Both the position numbers and the translations under genes were made by a program. This document shows positions 14,101 to 23,636 of a DNA stretch of 64,000 bases, piece after piece. The stretch's first letter is position 1, and every line of letters starts with the position of its first letter. Below the pieces are notes generated by a model, which was given only the letters and a program-made list of their open reading frames with translations, made no database searches and was not told the DNA's origin. The stretch comes from Mauremys mutica (lineage: Eukaryota; Chordata; Testudines; Geoemydidae), in NCBI RefSeq assembly GCF_020497125.1, contig NC_059081.1, positions 13,381,105-13,445,104 of the forward strand, given 5' to 3'.

Positions 14101-17100
14101 GTTTTAGAACACCTTCAGATTAGAAAATGAGAGTATAATACTGTCTTAATTGCTGTGTTGCTCTCCATCTCCTATACTTAGTTTCTCCTATGCATACATT
14201 TAAATTTATCTAATATAATTTTTAAGAGATTAATTATTCCTGTCTGACATCATCTGTATGTTTTACAAACTGTACCATTTAGTAAAGACTAACATTCAAA
14301 TTTAGACCCACACTGGCTCTACAAACAGAAATCAGCCCTAGGCTGCAGCCATCATGGGAACAGAACAAACCACACATGACATATGTTAGGTATGTTGCAC
14401 AATGGTTTATTGGAAAGCACTTAGATACTGTGGAGATGAGTGTGGTGTAAAAATCTACGTAGGACAGAATCAGTGAATGCTATTCTCCTACCTACTCTTG
14501 CCTCTGAGCTGGAATCGCGGCTGGAATCAGTAACAAGAACCAGGTAGTGTTGTTACATATTTTGCACTGCTGTAAATATGACCTGTCTCTAACTAAAGAC
14601 CTGCTGGAAATGAATTACTGGGAACAAACTCAGAACTGCCATAACACGTTGGCTGCAGTTCACTACAACAGAACAGGTCACTTGTTAAAGTACCAGCTGA
14701 AAAAGGAAAATCACGTTAGAGAGTCCACATGTCAGACAGGCCTCATTTCAATCTGTGGAAAAAACATGGTTTAGTTCAGAACTAAACAAAGCTTTTTTCC
14801 TTGTATCACTTGAAGAACAGGAGTTGCTGTTGGCAAGTAGCCCCACCTATCCCCAATCCCATTGTTCTGGACAATTGTTAACAAGGGGATAGCTCTAGGA
14901 CACTTACGGCTTTTTATTCATTTGGTTTTTTAAAGAGACACTGTCAGGTTAAAAATCAGAGATGAACAAACATTCTTTTCCTCTACAAATAATACCTCGA
15001 AGCTGAAATAAATATTAAAGTTGAATTTGCTTTTCAATATTTATTCTACTTCCCTCAGCTTGGACACTGAACATAGACTAAACAATTTATCTCTAGTTTC
15101 ACGTTCGCTTCTCATGTCTTATGCACCAGTACAATGACGGAAAGCTGAAGTTGACAATACTGGGGGAAGTGTTCACTTTTAAAAAGGCCTTTTCCATTGG
15201 AATTTAAAAAAAAATTAATACAAACATTTCTATTAGTCTTTGGTTTTGTTAAAGTTTATTTTCTACCCAATCTAAATTTGGGAGCAAATTTTATTTATCT
15301 GTGTTTCTTTAAAATCCATAATGATTGAAAATAACTAATGTGAATTTGTTGTTCGGTTCTCATTCACATAAATCAATAATGGAGTCATTTAAGAGCTAAT
15401 TCTGCACCCACTGCAGTCACTGGGAGTTCTGCCACTGATTATGTCCTTGGAGACCAAGCGTGTAAAGTGGTGAGCACCTAAACACAGGATGGGACCTTGG
15501 AACAATTACAAGTACTGTGCAAGGGCCTGAGTCTCATTCCCACGTTGGCAGTGTAAAGAGGGTTTCATACAAATGAGAAATAAGCCCTCACTCTTTCTAA
15601 AGTTGTGTCTTTTTTTGTATGCAGCTATTCTCATGTGCCTAACTTGGGACAACGGTTTGGTGAAACCCTGGAGATCGTCCTGCAAATCTAGAAACTTATT
15701 TGACACGAGATTACTCCTGCTTTTAATAACTATTTGGCTGATATTATGTCCTGCTGATTAGCAAGGAATGCATTTTATACACAGTGCTCCTTTGGAAAGC
15801 ATACTTTTGAAAGGTTAGGGAAATAAAGAATGACAGTGAGTGCCTTTATTTTGCAATTTTCAGTTATAGCCTGTGTCTTAACTGTAACCTGCTCTGGGAG
15901 TTAAAAGAGAGGGGAGCACTTTGCCTTAAACATCTGATCATTGTATTATATTGTTGTAACCAAGGCAATTACATAGTCATGGAGCTCTAGGGACAACACA
16001 GCCTAAGACATAACCAGAGCACTGAGCTGGAAATAACTCCGCGTAGCTCACTGCAGATTCAGGGTTCGTGGTGAGCGGGTCGCCCAGCTGCGGAGCTGGA
16101 ATTTCATTTATGTGGGGGGGTTGATTGTTTGGAGCGGGAGCTTCTAGAATCAGAAAGATAAGTGAATAAAAAGAGCTCTGGGGCTGAGTTTAGCCATTTG
16201 CTACCCCCACTGTGCATCTGTCATTACGTGAACTCTAACAATTTCACACCTTCACTTCTAGAACCTTTATATCGAAAATGATGCTCTACTCACTTAGGCC
16301 TTATGTACACTAGAAAGTTGTACCTCGTTAACTAGTGCAGCTATATTGGTATAAAAGTGCTTATATTGGTATAGCGTATTCCTGTATGAGAAGTGGAATA
16401 AGGTGTTCTGGTCAATGCCACTTTTATATTGGTATAATTAGATCCTGTGTGGGTGTAACTATGTCAGTAAAAAAAATCACACCCATAACCAAAACAGTTC
16501 TACTGATACAAAAACAGTATGCAGCCCAGACCTTACGGTGAATTTCTAGATCCTCAAAATACATCTTAAGTGGAGCAAAGACCTATGCTGGCTCCCTGCA
16601 TAGGAGGGATTTCACTCTAAAAGATAAATCAAAGCTAGATCAAAAGTGAATCAATGTCAACTGATAGTAGCTGAGGTTCTGGCCTTATGTGTCTATAGAG
16701 GTTTAGTTTATGCAGAGTTCAGTCTTCTATGAACATACTCTTGAAAAGAAGTCCCGTGTAGTGGTTTTGCAATATGTATGGTAGGTGACTTAAGTAAAAC
16801 TTCTAAGGTCTTATGTTTAGACAGTAGATTAAAAACAAAAAATAAATATTTTAATTTTTGCAAGCCTTAAAAAAAACCCGATTGTCACCTTTACTCACCT
16901 CTGTCCAAGTGAAACATCTGATAAGCTTATAAATGATGGAAATTCTACAACATTCACAGCAGGGTAGCCATGGATAGGAACAAGCAAAGTGTCATCTCCC
17001 TGGAAGAAATGGGGGAAAGTACTGATTTAACAAAATTCATTAATGTTATGTATAGAAAGAGGGGCTAATTTAGAATCACACTTCAGGAATCAGGTGTCTA

Positions 17101-20100
17101 TCCAGTGTCCCCAGCACCTTTTTGAGCAGTACTTAGCAGTTAGGAGGCATGTGAAACGCCTTCTCTAGCATTTCATAGACTGAGACTGTAGAAACCTCAC
17201 TCCTTTCTAAGTACCCCTCAGTTTTTCTCTACCTCTAGAAGCTATGTATGGAGCTCCCCCACGTCCGCTCAGCTAACACATTACCACAATACCATCTGTG
17301 AAAGCTGCATCGAATACACTCTGACTTGTGGAAGAAAGGATTATTGAACCAGGCTGAGGGCTCACAACTCTAGTACATTTTTCTGAGGTCTTCAGAATCC
17401 ATGAATAATCTAGAGCCAAAAATGTTGGGTGCCTTAATATGGGCACCTGTACCCATATTTAGCCATCTATATCAAAGGGTCCCAATAGTCAATGTTTTTT
17501 TGTGGATTTGTGCCAGGCTCTGGATAATAATGTATTTTTGCAGTGAATATTATTTTGATTGACAGCAGGCCAAAAAGTAAGGTGTCTACTTTGGGCATAA
17601 TGAAAGAGAGATCAATGATGCACTAAAGGAGACTGTGGAGTAATATGAATGTTTGTTACAAATGTCTATGCTTTATTATCATGCCCTGTAAAATATCTGT
17701 ATTACATTACAGCCAAAATGAGACACTTTTATCTGAGATACTTCTTACCTGACAGTGAATTCGGATACAGTCATAGTAATATCGCCACTCATCAGGACAA
17801 AAATCAACTGTAACTGCAAATGACAAGCCGGGGACAAGCCGATGCTATAAAATAACACAGATTATAAACGAGGAGGCCCTTTAGTGCTGTTTGTGTGCAA
17901 TGTTATCAAGTGCAAAATCAAATATGAACAAATTGATGGCTATTTTTGACACTCACTGTTTTGTTGTATTTGATCTGAAAGTATTTTGTCTGGGGTGGTA
18001 TAATGTGAAGATTTATGACATCGCCAGAAATATTTACCAGATTCTGTAGAAGAAAAAAAAAAGTTATTTTTATGAGAACATTTGGGAATATTGTAAAGCT
18101 ACATTTTTGTGAGACCGTACTTAACAAAGACAGTCTGTTAAACCATGAAATAATAGATTGAATGTTGACAGGGGAAACGTTGAATGTTATCAATTATCAC
18201 TTGAATTACCATAGTGACTCAGCACTTTAGACATGGACCAGGAGCCCAGTGTGCTAGGTGCTGTAGAAACACAGAATGGAAAGGTGGTCCTGCTCCAGAG
18301 AGTTTATAGTCTTGTTCAGAATTTCAAAATACAACACAACCAGTAGCTGATTTAAAAAAGAAAATTGTTTAAGTCTGGCATGCAGAATCTCCCAATTACA
18401 AAGGACCAACTCCTAATACCTTCAGCATGATGAGTTGAACCTTATTCCACAAGCAATCTCTTTGAAATTAGTGGGACTACTTGCAAAATAAAATGCTATC
18501 TGTCAAATCAGAATCTGGCTCAAAGTGTTTTTCCCTTAAATATAAAAGGATTAGAAAATGAAATGACTTACGTATAATTACTTTGTATAGAGGCCTTTCA
18601 AACAAAAGGAAATTAAATAACTTTATTTTCTGGAGGTTTCATTTAGATCACAAAACTTTGAACAGTGGTGGTTCTGCCAGCAAAGATCAATGGTTATATT
18701 AGCCTTCTTCCCAATTCTAAGCAAGATTAGCAGCTGTTGTTAGAACAGAATAGCTTTCCCAAAGGAAGGATGCTTGCAGAGGTAGCTGCTCAGGTCCTCA
18801 AAACTGGGTAGATCACATATGCACTTTTCAGGGCATCAGGAGTTCACTGAACAACCCTTGGCAGCCAGAGTAATATTTACTTATTAGGACCCAACTGAGA
18901 TTGTGCTGCACACTTAACAAACACATAGTCTGAGACAGTCTTTGCCCCCAAAGAACTTACAGCCTAAATAGACAAAGGGTGGGAGCAGAAACAGACATGA
19001 CTTATCCAAGGTGACTCAAAAGGGAAGTGGTTGACAGCAGTTATTGAACCCAGGTGTCCTGACTCTCAGTCCAGCTCCCCATACACCAGATCAAACTGCC
19101 TCTAAAAGAGGACTGAGGTATTTTCAAAGTTTCCTTTGATTAATGAGCACATGTGCAGCCAAATGCAATCACAGTGACCAGGAAAGTTTTGGGGAGGATC
19201 TACCATTAGCTTTATGGCAAGTATCCTGTTAGAGGACTCCAAAGGGCAGGAGGGCGTATTGGCCAGGAGGACAGAAGATTGTTGAGCAGTATGCACAGTG
19301 TACATGGATTATCCCTTTACAATGTATTTAGCTATTCCCAGCTTCAAGACTTACCAGGATCTGCTGGTGATGTTTTTTGATTTCATACCCTCCATAATGC
19401 AATACTGCAGGCTTAGCCTGTATGACCTTGTTTCTCAGAAGTTTTGCATAAATCTCTGCAATGAAAGATAAGCAAACATGAAAGAAGGAGACTGGGCTAC
19501 CTAAATGCCATTACTGTTAATTATGTTTATTAAATATTTGTATGTAGCACCATAACTATGCACAAGAGAGAGAGAACAAAGATATAGGGCTGGATCCTCT
19601 TATCTGGCTGAGCTGTGCTTGACGCAGAACGAGGGAGGGGAATTAAAGTATCTTTATGCCACCTCTATAGATCCACGATTCAGATGCCAGCCTCACCCCG
19701 GCACAATATTAAATTGCATTTGGCTGCTGATGGCTCCAAGGTCCATTCCAAAAACTTGGGATTAGCCAAGCACAGTGGTATTACAGGCATGCCCCCTTTT
19801 CCCTGGCCATACCCTCTACATCCAGGCCGGGAGGGAGGCAGAGCTGCTATGCCACAGAATGGGACTTCAAAAAGACCAGAACTGGGTCTCTGAAAAGTAA
19901 CAATGTTCCTGACCCTTTGTCCCAATGTTCCGGCCTGGAGGATGGTCAGACAGCAGACTACTTACTTGACTCCAGCAGGTGATTGGGGACACCATTTCCC
20001 TTGTGAGGCTCCTCCACGAGGCTGTCCAAAAGGATGGTGGGTACTTTCTTAAATGATTTTTCTGCATGACTGAATTCTAAAGGGGCTGACTGAACCACCT

Positions 20101-20104
20101 CCAT
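2105..20104 (-). CDS. CFAP221: Cilia- and flagella-associated protein 221 (PCDP1), 15 coding exons, 3' end outside window
   Basis: CFAP221 is a calmodulin-binding protein of the C1d projection of the axonemal central pair and is needed for normal ciliary beating (family knowledge). Fifteen minus-strand exons, each bounded by AG/GT, join in frame into 521 codons with no internal stop: 20104-19966, 19455-19355, 18043-17957, 17844-17749, 16999-16899, 13910-13807, 11102-10943, 10458-10335, 10228-10117, 9834-9726, 9141-9054, 7401-7312, 6002-5907, 4152-4056, 2163-2105. Residues ~47-300 look like a beta-sandwich ASH/HYDIN-type region ([33 protein letters not shown]); residues ~305-500 are charged and helical ([29 protein letters not shown]). 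The translation parallels the human protein as I remember it, exon by exon. Human CFAP221 is about 840 residues, so roughly 300 C-terminal residues should lie left of position 2105. The start is ATG at 20104, giving [18 protein letters not shown]. Confidence 0.93.
2164..3469. other. CFAP221 intron, no recognised feature
   Basis: The 191-residue plus-strand frame at 2860-3435 was inspected: no domain, no signal and irregular composition, so it is not called a gene. Confidence 0.6.
3470..4015 (+). mobile_element. Degraded L2/L3-like LINE 3' end
   Basis: Reads as a decayed reverse-transcriptase C-terminal region ([13 protein letters not shown] near 3750-3790) followed by a 3' tail with GCAGGCTCTTGGGACTGTCT, the motif typical of L3-like tails. 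It ends with AATAAATTGA. Frames are broken. Confidence 0.5.
4056..4152 (-). CDS. CFAP221: CFAP221 coding exon 14
   Basis: Residues 470-501, including [20 protein letters not shown] and an acidic/serine tail [10 protein letters not shown]. Acceptor attatcctag, donor TCAG|gtaaag; phase 0 in, phase 1 out. The phase fits both flanking exons. Confidence 0.82.
4735..5423 (-). mobile_element. Solo LTR of an endogenous retroelement
   Basis: About 689 bp. On the minus strand it starts TGTAGCAGGGTGGTCCCC and ends TCATCTACA, i.e. TG...CA ends with TGTAG/CTACA inverted tips. A CTATAAAAGG TATA box sits at 5284-5293. No convincing target duplication is visible, and no internal region is attached. It lies in the intron between exons 13 and 14 of CFAP221. 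Confidence 0.6.
5424..5906. other. CFAP221 intron, nothing recognised
   Basis: AT-rich. A short stretch near 5450-5510 may be a decayed CR1 piece; not strong enough to call. Confidence 0.5.
5907..6002 (-). CDS. CFAP221: CFAP221 coding exon 13
   Basis: Residues 438-469, including [16 protein letters not shown] and RRFQQAARR. Acceptor gtgctatgcag, donor CGG|gtaacg; phase 0 on both sides. RFQQAAR is the recognisable CFAP221 block. Confidence 0.9.
6757..7068. mobile_element. hAT non-autonomous element with intact 8-bp target duplication
   Basis: Ends CAGTGGTCCCCAGCC and TTGGGGACCCCTG are inverted hAT-type termini. CTTTATAG is duplicated exactly on both sides (6749-6756 and 7069-7076). The 312-bp element is largely palindromic inside (CCGAAATACCACCG / CGGCAGCATTTCGGCGG). 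The overlapping 99- and 125-residue ORFs are products of that palindrome. Confidence 0.85.
7312..7401 (-). CDS. CFAP221: CFAP221 coding exon 12
   Basis: Residues 408-437, including [20 protein letters not shown] and ending SVEQ. Acceptor ggcaaaccag, donor CAG|gtacgt; phase 0 on both sides. The RGDPI and EFQR segments identify it. Confidence 0.9.
7402..9053. other. CFAP221 intron, mostly unassigned
   Basis: Contains a possible L3-like tail at about 8785-8885 (GGCTGTAAGCTGTTTACAGG ... AATAGTAATAACAATAATAA) and otherwise no feature I recognise. ORFs at 7570-7972 on both strands overlap each other and look random. Confidence 0.5.
9054..9141 (-). CDS. CFAP221: CFAP221 coding exon 11
   Basis: Residues 378-407, including [20 protein letters not shown] and ending QYK. 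Acceptor gtaaatgcag, donor AAG|gttagc (weak but usable); phase 2 in, phase 0 out. The GKDP motif is shared with human from memory. Confidence 0.9.
9726..9834 (-). CDS. CFAP221: CFAP221 coding exon 10
   Basis: Residues 342-377 ([20 protein letters not shown] ... AANQLKW), a charged probable alpha-helix. Acceptor ctcgtccacag, donor AAGTG|gtgagt; phase 1 in, phase 2 out. Confidence 0.93.
10117..10228 (-). CDS. CFAP221: CFAP221 coding exon 9
   Basis: Residues 305-341, including [20 protein letters not shown] and [13 protein letters not shown]. Acceptor tatcacacag, donor GAAG|gtaacg; phase 0 in, phase 1 out. Confidence 0.93.
10335..10458 (-). CDS. CFAP221: CFAP221 coding exon 8
   Basis: Residues 263-304, a lysine-rich linker ([20 protein letters not shown] ... 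QIQKVK). Acceptor tgaaatctag, donor AAG|gtacag; phase 2 in, phase 0 out. It is less conserved than its neighbours, but the final QKVK before EIEYQ agrees with human from memory. Confidence 0.85.
10943..11102 (-). CDS. CFAP221: CFAP221 coding exon 7
   Basis: Residues 210-262, with [20 protein letters not shown] and the near-invariant [19 protein letters not shown]. Acceptor catgtacag, donor TTTAAT|gtatgt; phase 1 in, phase 2 out. This donor was chosen over a closer poor GT because it restores the frame of the next exon and keeps the length equal to the remembered human protein. Confidence 0.9.
11375..11650. mobile_element. Palindromic MITE
   Basis: A 21-base inverted repeat, AAATTAGGTCATGTTAGAAC plus A at 11393-11413, recurs inverted at 11616-11636. 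The interior is also partly self-complementary (AACATGATTT / CATCATGTTAACTAACATG). Flanks CACTG mark the outer ends. Confidence 0.7.
11684..11979. mobile_element. hAT-type MITE with GTCTACACT ends
   Basis: Starts CCCTGGTCTACACTGGGCGG and ends GTAGTGTAGACATACCCTA. Two internal palindromes (about 11712-11771 around AACTTCAGCTACGTG, and around 11893-11925, GTGTTTAGACTAGACACG) are typical of this high-copy turtle element. Confidence 0.75.
12676..12925. repeat. Foldback repeat of CACCTAAGTGAGTTAGGC type
   Basis: Repeated and inverted units such as GGCACCTAAGTGAGTTAGGC, AAGTCCCATTGATTTTCAAT and CAGATTTACAAAG/GGGATTTACAAAGG give strong self-complementarity. A shorter related foldback is at 22213-22300. 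Confidence 0.55.
13807..13910 (-). CDS. CFAP221: CFAP221 coding exon 6
   Basis: Residues 175-209, including [20 protein letters not shown]. Acceptor tcttttacag, donor CTCAG|gtagac; phase 2 in, phase 1 out. Confidence 0.93.
13911..16290. other. CFAP221 intron, no recognised feature
   Basis: AT-rich DNA between exons 5 and 6. ORFs up to 75 residues (e.g. 14547-14774) have no features of a real protein. Confidence 0.6.
16294..16541. mobile_element. Degraded MITE with GTACACTA end
   Basis: Left end AGGCCTTATGTACACTAGAA; right end CCCAGACCTTAC. TATTGGTATA recurs three times in the interior. Boundaries approximate. Confidence 0.45.
16899..16999 (-). CDS. CFAP221: CFAP221 coding exon 5
   Basis: Residues 142-174 ([20 protein letters not shown] onward to SLGQ) plus two bases. 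Acceptor tttcttccag, donor AGAG|gtgagt; phase 0 in, phase 2 out. Confidence 0.93.
17749..17844 (-). CDS. CFAP221: CFAP221 coding exon 4
   Basis: Residues 110-141, including [15 protein letters not shown] and [17 protein letters not shown]. Acceptor ttatag (weak pyrimidine tract), donor CAG|gtaaga; phase 0 on both sides. Confidence 0.93.
17957..18043 (-). CDS. CFAP221: CFAP221 coding exon 3
   Basis: Residues 81-109, containing [20 protein letters not shown]. Acceptor ttcttctacag after a T-rich tract, donor ACA|gtgagt; phase 0 on both sides. The IxPPQTKYF segment is the most recognisable CFAP221 signature here. Confidence 0.93.
18225..18320 (-). mobile_element. L3-like LINE tail fragment
   Basis: Minus strand carries CTACAGCACCTAGCACACTG and TGGTCCATGTC, the conserved 3' tail of L3-like elements (compare 56548-56665 on plus). 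Confidence 0.5.
18885..19101 (-). mobile_element. L3/MIR-like fossil repeat
   Basis: Contains CAGTCTTTGCCCCCAAAGAA, TATCCAAGGTGACTC and GAACCCAGGTGTCCTGACTC, an old repeat pattern shared across amniotes. Confidence 0.5.
19355..19455 (-). CDS. CFAP221: CFAP221 coding exon 2
   Basis: Residues 47-80 ([34 protein letters not shown]). Acceptor ttcattgcag, donor CTG|gtaagt; phase 1 in, phase 0 out. It opens the ASH-like beta-sandwich region. Confidence 0.92.
19966..20104 (-). CDS. CFAP221: CFAP221 coding exon 1 (start codon)
   Basis: Encodes residues 1-46 plus the first base of codon 47. It begins MEVVQSAP and ends VPNHLLES; the last segment matches the human protein from memory. The donor is GAGTCAA|gtaagt. 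The ATG context is CCAACATGG (G at +4). The exon may extend upstream as 5' UTR: a possible acceptor (gatcacag) ends at 20151, so a separate non-coding first exon is likely. Confidence 0.9.
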
Positions 20105-20189
20105 GTTGGCATGGAAATGTAGGCCCACGAGTACCAAGATATGTCATTACCTGTGATCAAGCACAAAATTGTAATCTTAACACGAAATA

Positions 20190-20455
20190 TCATGCTGATT
20201 GGTACAGTCTCATTCTCTCCTTGTACTCCTTGTATCCAGCAGGAACTTCTCCAAATTAGTTCTCAGAGCAAATCTTTAGACAAACATCCAATCTTGATTG
20301 AAAAATTTTCAAGAGATGTAGAATCCACCACAACCCTTGGTAAGTTGTTCCAATGGTCAATTACTTTCACAGTTAAAAATGTACACCTTATTTCCAGTCT
20401 GAATTTGTCTAGCTTTGACTTCCAGCCACTGAATGATGTTTGCCCTAGATAAGAT
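20190..20455 (-). mobile_element. CR1 LINE 3' fragment
   Basis: Minus-strand translation of about 20280-20410 reads LDKFRLEIRCTFLTVKVIDH then WNNLPRVVVDSTSLE, the recognisable C-terminal motif of CR1 ORF2. It sits just upstream of the CFAP221 start codon, in the probable first intron. 5' truncated. Confidence 0.75.
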
Positions 20456-22015
20456 GGACCAGCCTCCCTGCCTCCCCTGGACAGGCATTACCATGCACAC
20501 TCTACTATCTCCTAATGGAGATATTCTAGTATCTCCCAATGGAGCCTGGATGGTTGTGTGTGTGTAGAAGAGATCCTTTGTTCCCCTCAGTGTCCTCCAA
20601 CACAACCAAAGGCAGAAAAGGTCCTTTTGATAAATTCATTGTTTGGATGGGTTATTTATTTAACCAAGATAAATGTATAATTCAGCAAGCCAAGGGGAGT
20701 TTAAGGATCCTGTTTAAGTAAGCACAGTTATCAGAACAGAAACTTATCTAGAGAAATGTCCAAAACATTGTGCAATAAGGAAACCAGACATAATCCACAT
20801 GCAAGTTTGCTCACAAACATAACATAGGCCCCTTTCCTCCCCCATCTCCCACACCTGCTGCATGTAGGAGAGGGGAACAAAGCTTTGGCACAAGCATGAA
20901 GGGGAAAAGCCGCTATGCCAGATGCTTCCCTCCTTCAAGTAGCCCCCCTTCCCCCTATTTTCCCTTCTCCACAAATGTTCTTCTGACCCCGGGTTAAAAA
21001 CAATCGCATGCTTGATGCAACATTCACTCCTGCAAGTGAAACCACCCCTACTCAATGTGTGGCTTTGTTCCCCTCTAGTGATAGCTGGGCCACATACGGA
21101 GGTTGATGAGCCTGGTACAGACTTAGCTAACAGAGTTGGGTCTTTTAACTCAGATAGTAGAAGCTCAGACTTTAAGATCCAGAGGTCCCACATCAATTCC
21201 CACTGCAGACAACCCATCCAGGAGTACAGCATTACGCATGCTTTACAATTCTTATTGTCTTATAGAGCCTACAGGCCTATAGCTACTGGCTAGCACTACA
21301 ATGGTTGGGGAAGAGCTCCAGAGAGGAGCATTATAGAAAGACACTCCACACAAGTTCCTTGGATCTGTTGATCTGAGGAACAGAGACTCACAGATTCCAG
21401 GTACTTTGTTTAATGGTCCTTTGTCCTGCTCTCTGTTTGTCTAGCCTCCTTTAGGCTATAAGCTCTTTGGGGCAGGGTCTGTGCTTTTCTCCTAAGCACA
21501 TAAAATGCCATGTTGATTTCTGGCCCTGCATAATGTTTATTAGTAAATGAGGATGCTTTGGCTTTACAGGTTAGCTTTTCTGGATTCAATACTTTATACA
21601 AATCAGGGGGAGAAAACATCAGTATTGTGCAGGGCAAAGGTAATTTTATACAGGTCCCAACAAAATGGACACAACAACATGCTAAAACAATTGTAAATAT
21701 CAGGTCACTTTCTCTCCATTTGTGTTACATAAATTTATACTTTAAAATTTTAACTATAAAATCACCATCATCATCCTCTTTGCTACTGTCCCTCATTAGG
21801 TGTAAAAGGTGTGAAAAGCAGGTGATGGAATGCCATTAGGAAATTATTCTTTCATATAGGTTCATATTAGTGACTGACAACAGCAAACCCCACCACCCAT
21901 CTACATTACAAACCCTCCATATTATTCCCTCCCACAATACCCGGGTCTGCCTTTAAGACCCTGATCCTACAACTACTGGGCAGGACTGTCAATTGGACTA
22001 CTCCGTGTAATAAAC
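20456..22015. other. Upstream CFAP221 region, unassigned
   Basis: Nothing recognised beyond a possible L3-like tail at 21450-21545 (TATAAGCTCTTTGGGGCAGG). The 162-residue minus ORF at 20744-21232 lacks any domain and is not called. Confidence 0.5.
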
Positions 22016-22020
22016 ATTAT

Positions 22021-22095
22021 GGGTGAAATCCTGGCCCCACTGAAGTCAATGGCAAAACTCACATTGACTTAAATAAGGCTAGGATTTCACTGTAC
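22021..22095. repeat. Short palindromic dispersed repeat, copy A
   Basis: GTGAAATCCTGGCCCCACTG ... AAGGCTAGGATTTCAC; arms are complementary around TGAAGTCAATGG. Further copies at 34402-34485 and 49820-49890. Confidence 0.65.
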
Positions 22096-22212
22096 ATCTA
22101 TTAATATTTGAGCCATTAGATCTTTTTGTGTCTTGTAGAGCACCGAGCACACTTAACAAGTAATACATTAAATACATAAGAATACAATTAAATGCAGTTG
22201 CACATAGCATGG

Positions 22213-22300
22213 GATTTTCAAAAGCACCTAAGTGAGTTGGGAGCAATGGGACTTGTGCTCCAAAGTCAATGAAGCACTTTTGAAAATTCCACTCACATTG
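22213..22300. repeat. Foldback repeat
   Basis: GGATTTTCAAAAGCACCTAA at one end and AGCACTTTTGAAAATTCCAC at the other are near-complementary. Confidence 0.5.
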
Positions 22301-23143
22301 GCAAAGAGGCTGCTACTGATTTAACTCCCAGGTCTCATGATGCCTTAGTGTCACAGGCTTCCTATTATAACAAGAGTGTTTTGCATATTTTTTCAATTAC
22401 TTTAAATAAATCTTCATGTTTTATGTTATGAAGCTAAAAGTTTCATTATTTTATACACTGTCTTGAGACTGACGGCCTTTATTATTAGCACTGGGCTGTG
22501 TCTCACACCAGGTGAGAATCTGAATGGAAGAAATTTAAAATAATTCAGCGTTGGATTATAAGAGCCAAAGTTTCAATATAATTGTGCCCAGGAGGACACA
22601 TATCCTTGGCATGCACAAAACCCACACAATTGTATTTGGAAATCATAGCCCTGATCCTGCACGAGCTCTGTGCAGGCAGAGACCACCTGTGTGGAGCTGT
22701 TTGCAGGCTCAGGACCACAGTAACTAGGATTAAAATCAGTGGGATTTAAGCACCTAAACACCTTTGAGGATTTAGGCCTGAGGTGCTTAGTTACCTGACT
22801 GGCATGCATACACTCAGGTTTCTGCACATAAACTGGGTTAGTGTGCATTCAGATAGACTCCAGATACACCATCACCTGACTGGTACCTGCAAATAGACAC
22901 GCTTGCAAATTCTCCATTGTTAAAACGGTGCCCCTAAACATCTCACTGAAACACACGCATGTGGCAAAAGTCCCTGCCTCCCCCAGAGGGAGAGACTCCC
23001 TTAAAGCGAGTCCCCAGGCTCAGAGAAGGGCAGGAGATGTGGGGCAGCGGGTCTGTTTGCACTGAGGTGCTGTGGGGGGGGCTTGTACTCTGCTGCACCA
23101 GAGTCCTGGCCACCCACCACAGGGCAGGCTGCCAGCCACTCAC

Positions 23144-23235
23144 CTGCACTCAGCCCGCAGCCAACTTCTGCACCTACCTCACGTGCAGGCCACAGCCCAG
23201 AGCCTTGCCCACAGCCATGGGTGAGAGGGGGCGAT
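23144..23235 (-). other. CFAP221: Candidate non-coding first exon of CFAP221
   Basis: Within a GC-rich patch the minus strand has two strong donor-like sites, GTGCAG|gtgagt (after 23144) and GTGAG|gtaggt (after 23178). Either could end a 5' UTR exon spliced to the ATG exon at ~20.15 kb. The transcription start and exon limits are inferred; no transcript evidence is available. A short upstream ATG (minus strand, near 23218) would open a 14-codon frame. Confidence 0.35.
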
Positions 23236-23247
23236 GGGCAGGGAGGG

Positions 23248-23260
23248 GGAGCCTAGCAAC
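23248..23260 (+). promoter_or_regulatory. X-box-like RFX site A
   Basis: GGAGCC-T-AGCAAC compared with the RFX X-box consensus GTNRCC-N(0-3)-RGYAAC has one mismatch. RFX factors drive ciliary genes and the neighbour CFAP221 is ciliary, so the site makes biological sense. Binding itself is inferred. Confidence 0.5.
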
Positions 23261-23325
23261 CTGCCTGCCCTGGGCACAGCAGGGCCAGCAGCCGCAGCAC
23301 CTCCCCAGCCCAGCTCCTCTCCCCT

Positions 23326-23340
23326 GGTTGCTAGGCTAAC
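23326..23340 (-). promoter_or_regulatory. X-box-like RFX site B
   Basis: Minus strand reads GTTAGC-CT-AGCAAC, one mismatch to the X-box consensus with a 2-base spacer. The 11-mer GCCTAGCAACC of site A is repeated here exactly in inverse orientation, 64 bp away. Confidence 0.5.
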
Positions 23341-23636
23341 ATCAACTCAGTTCCAAGACAAAGCCTGCAGCGGGCTGTACCACCTTCAGCTCTGGCACAG
23401 GGGGAGAAGTGGCAAAGTTTTGGAGGAAGAAATTAAAGAAAAACACCTGGATTTTTTTCCCACCCCTTCTAAGGGTTTTTTCCTAATGTTTACATGTTTA
23501 GCCTCCAAATCTCTTTTCAGTGGTTTGTGAAAGGGTTTGGGGGGAGTGAGCTCAGCTCTAGGCAGTACCACCACTTAGTTAGAAAGGCGTAGGCTGGGAA
23601 TCTGTAGAGCAGAGAAGCTGGGTCCTATAGGCAAGG

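Larger units (their letters stand above)
22960..23340 (-). promoter_or_regulatory. GC-rich probable promoter region of CFAP221
   Basis: The stretch is clearly richer in G+C than the flanking AT-rich DNA, lies 2.9-3.2 kb upstream of the CFAP221 start codon, and contains two X-box-like motifs and donor-like sites on the minus strand. ORFs called here on both strands look like products of composition. It is called a promoter by position and motif content only. Confidence 0.5.

Noticed and set aside
20744..21232. 162-residue minus-strand ORF upstream of CFAP221
   Set aside because: No similarity to CFAP221 or another family that I recognise, and no signal of a coding exon.
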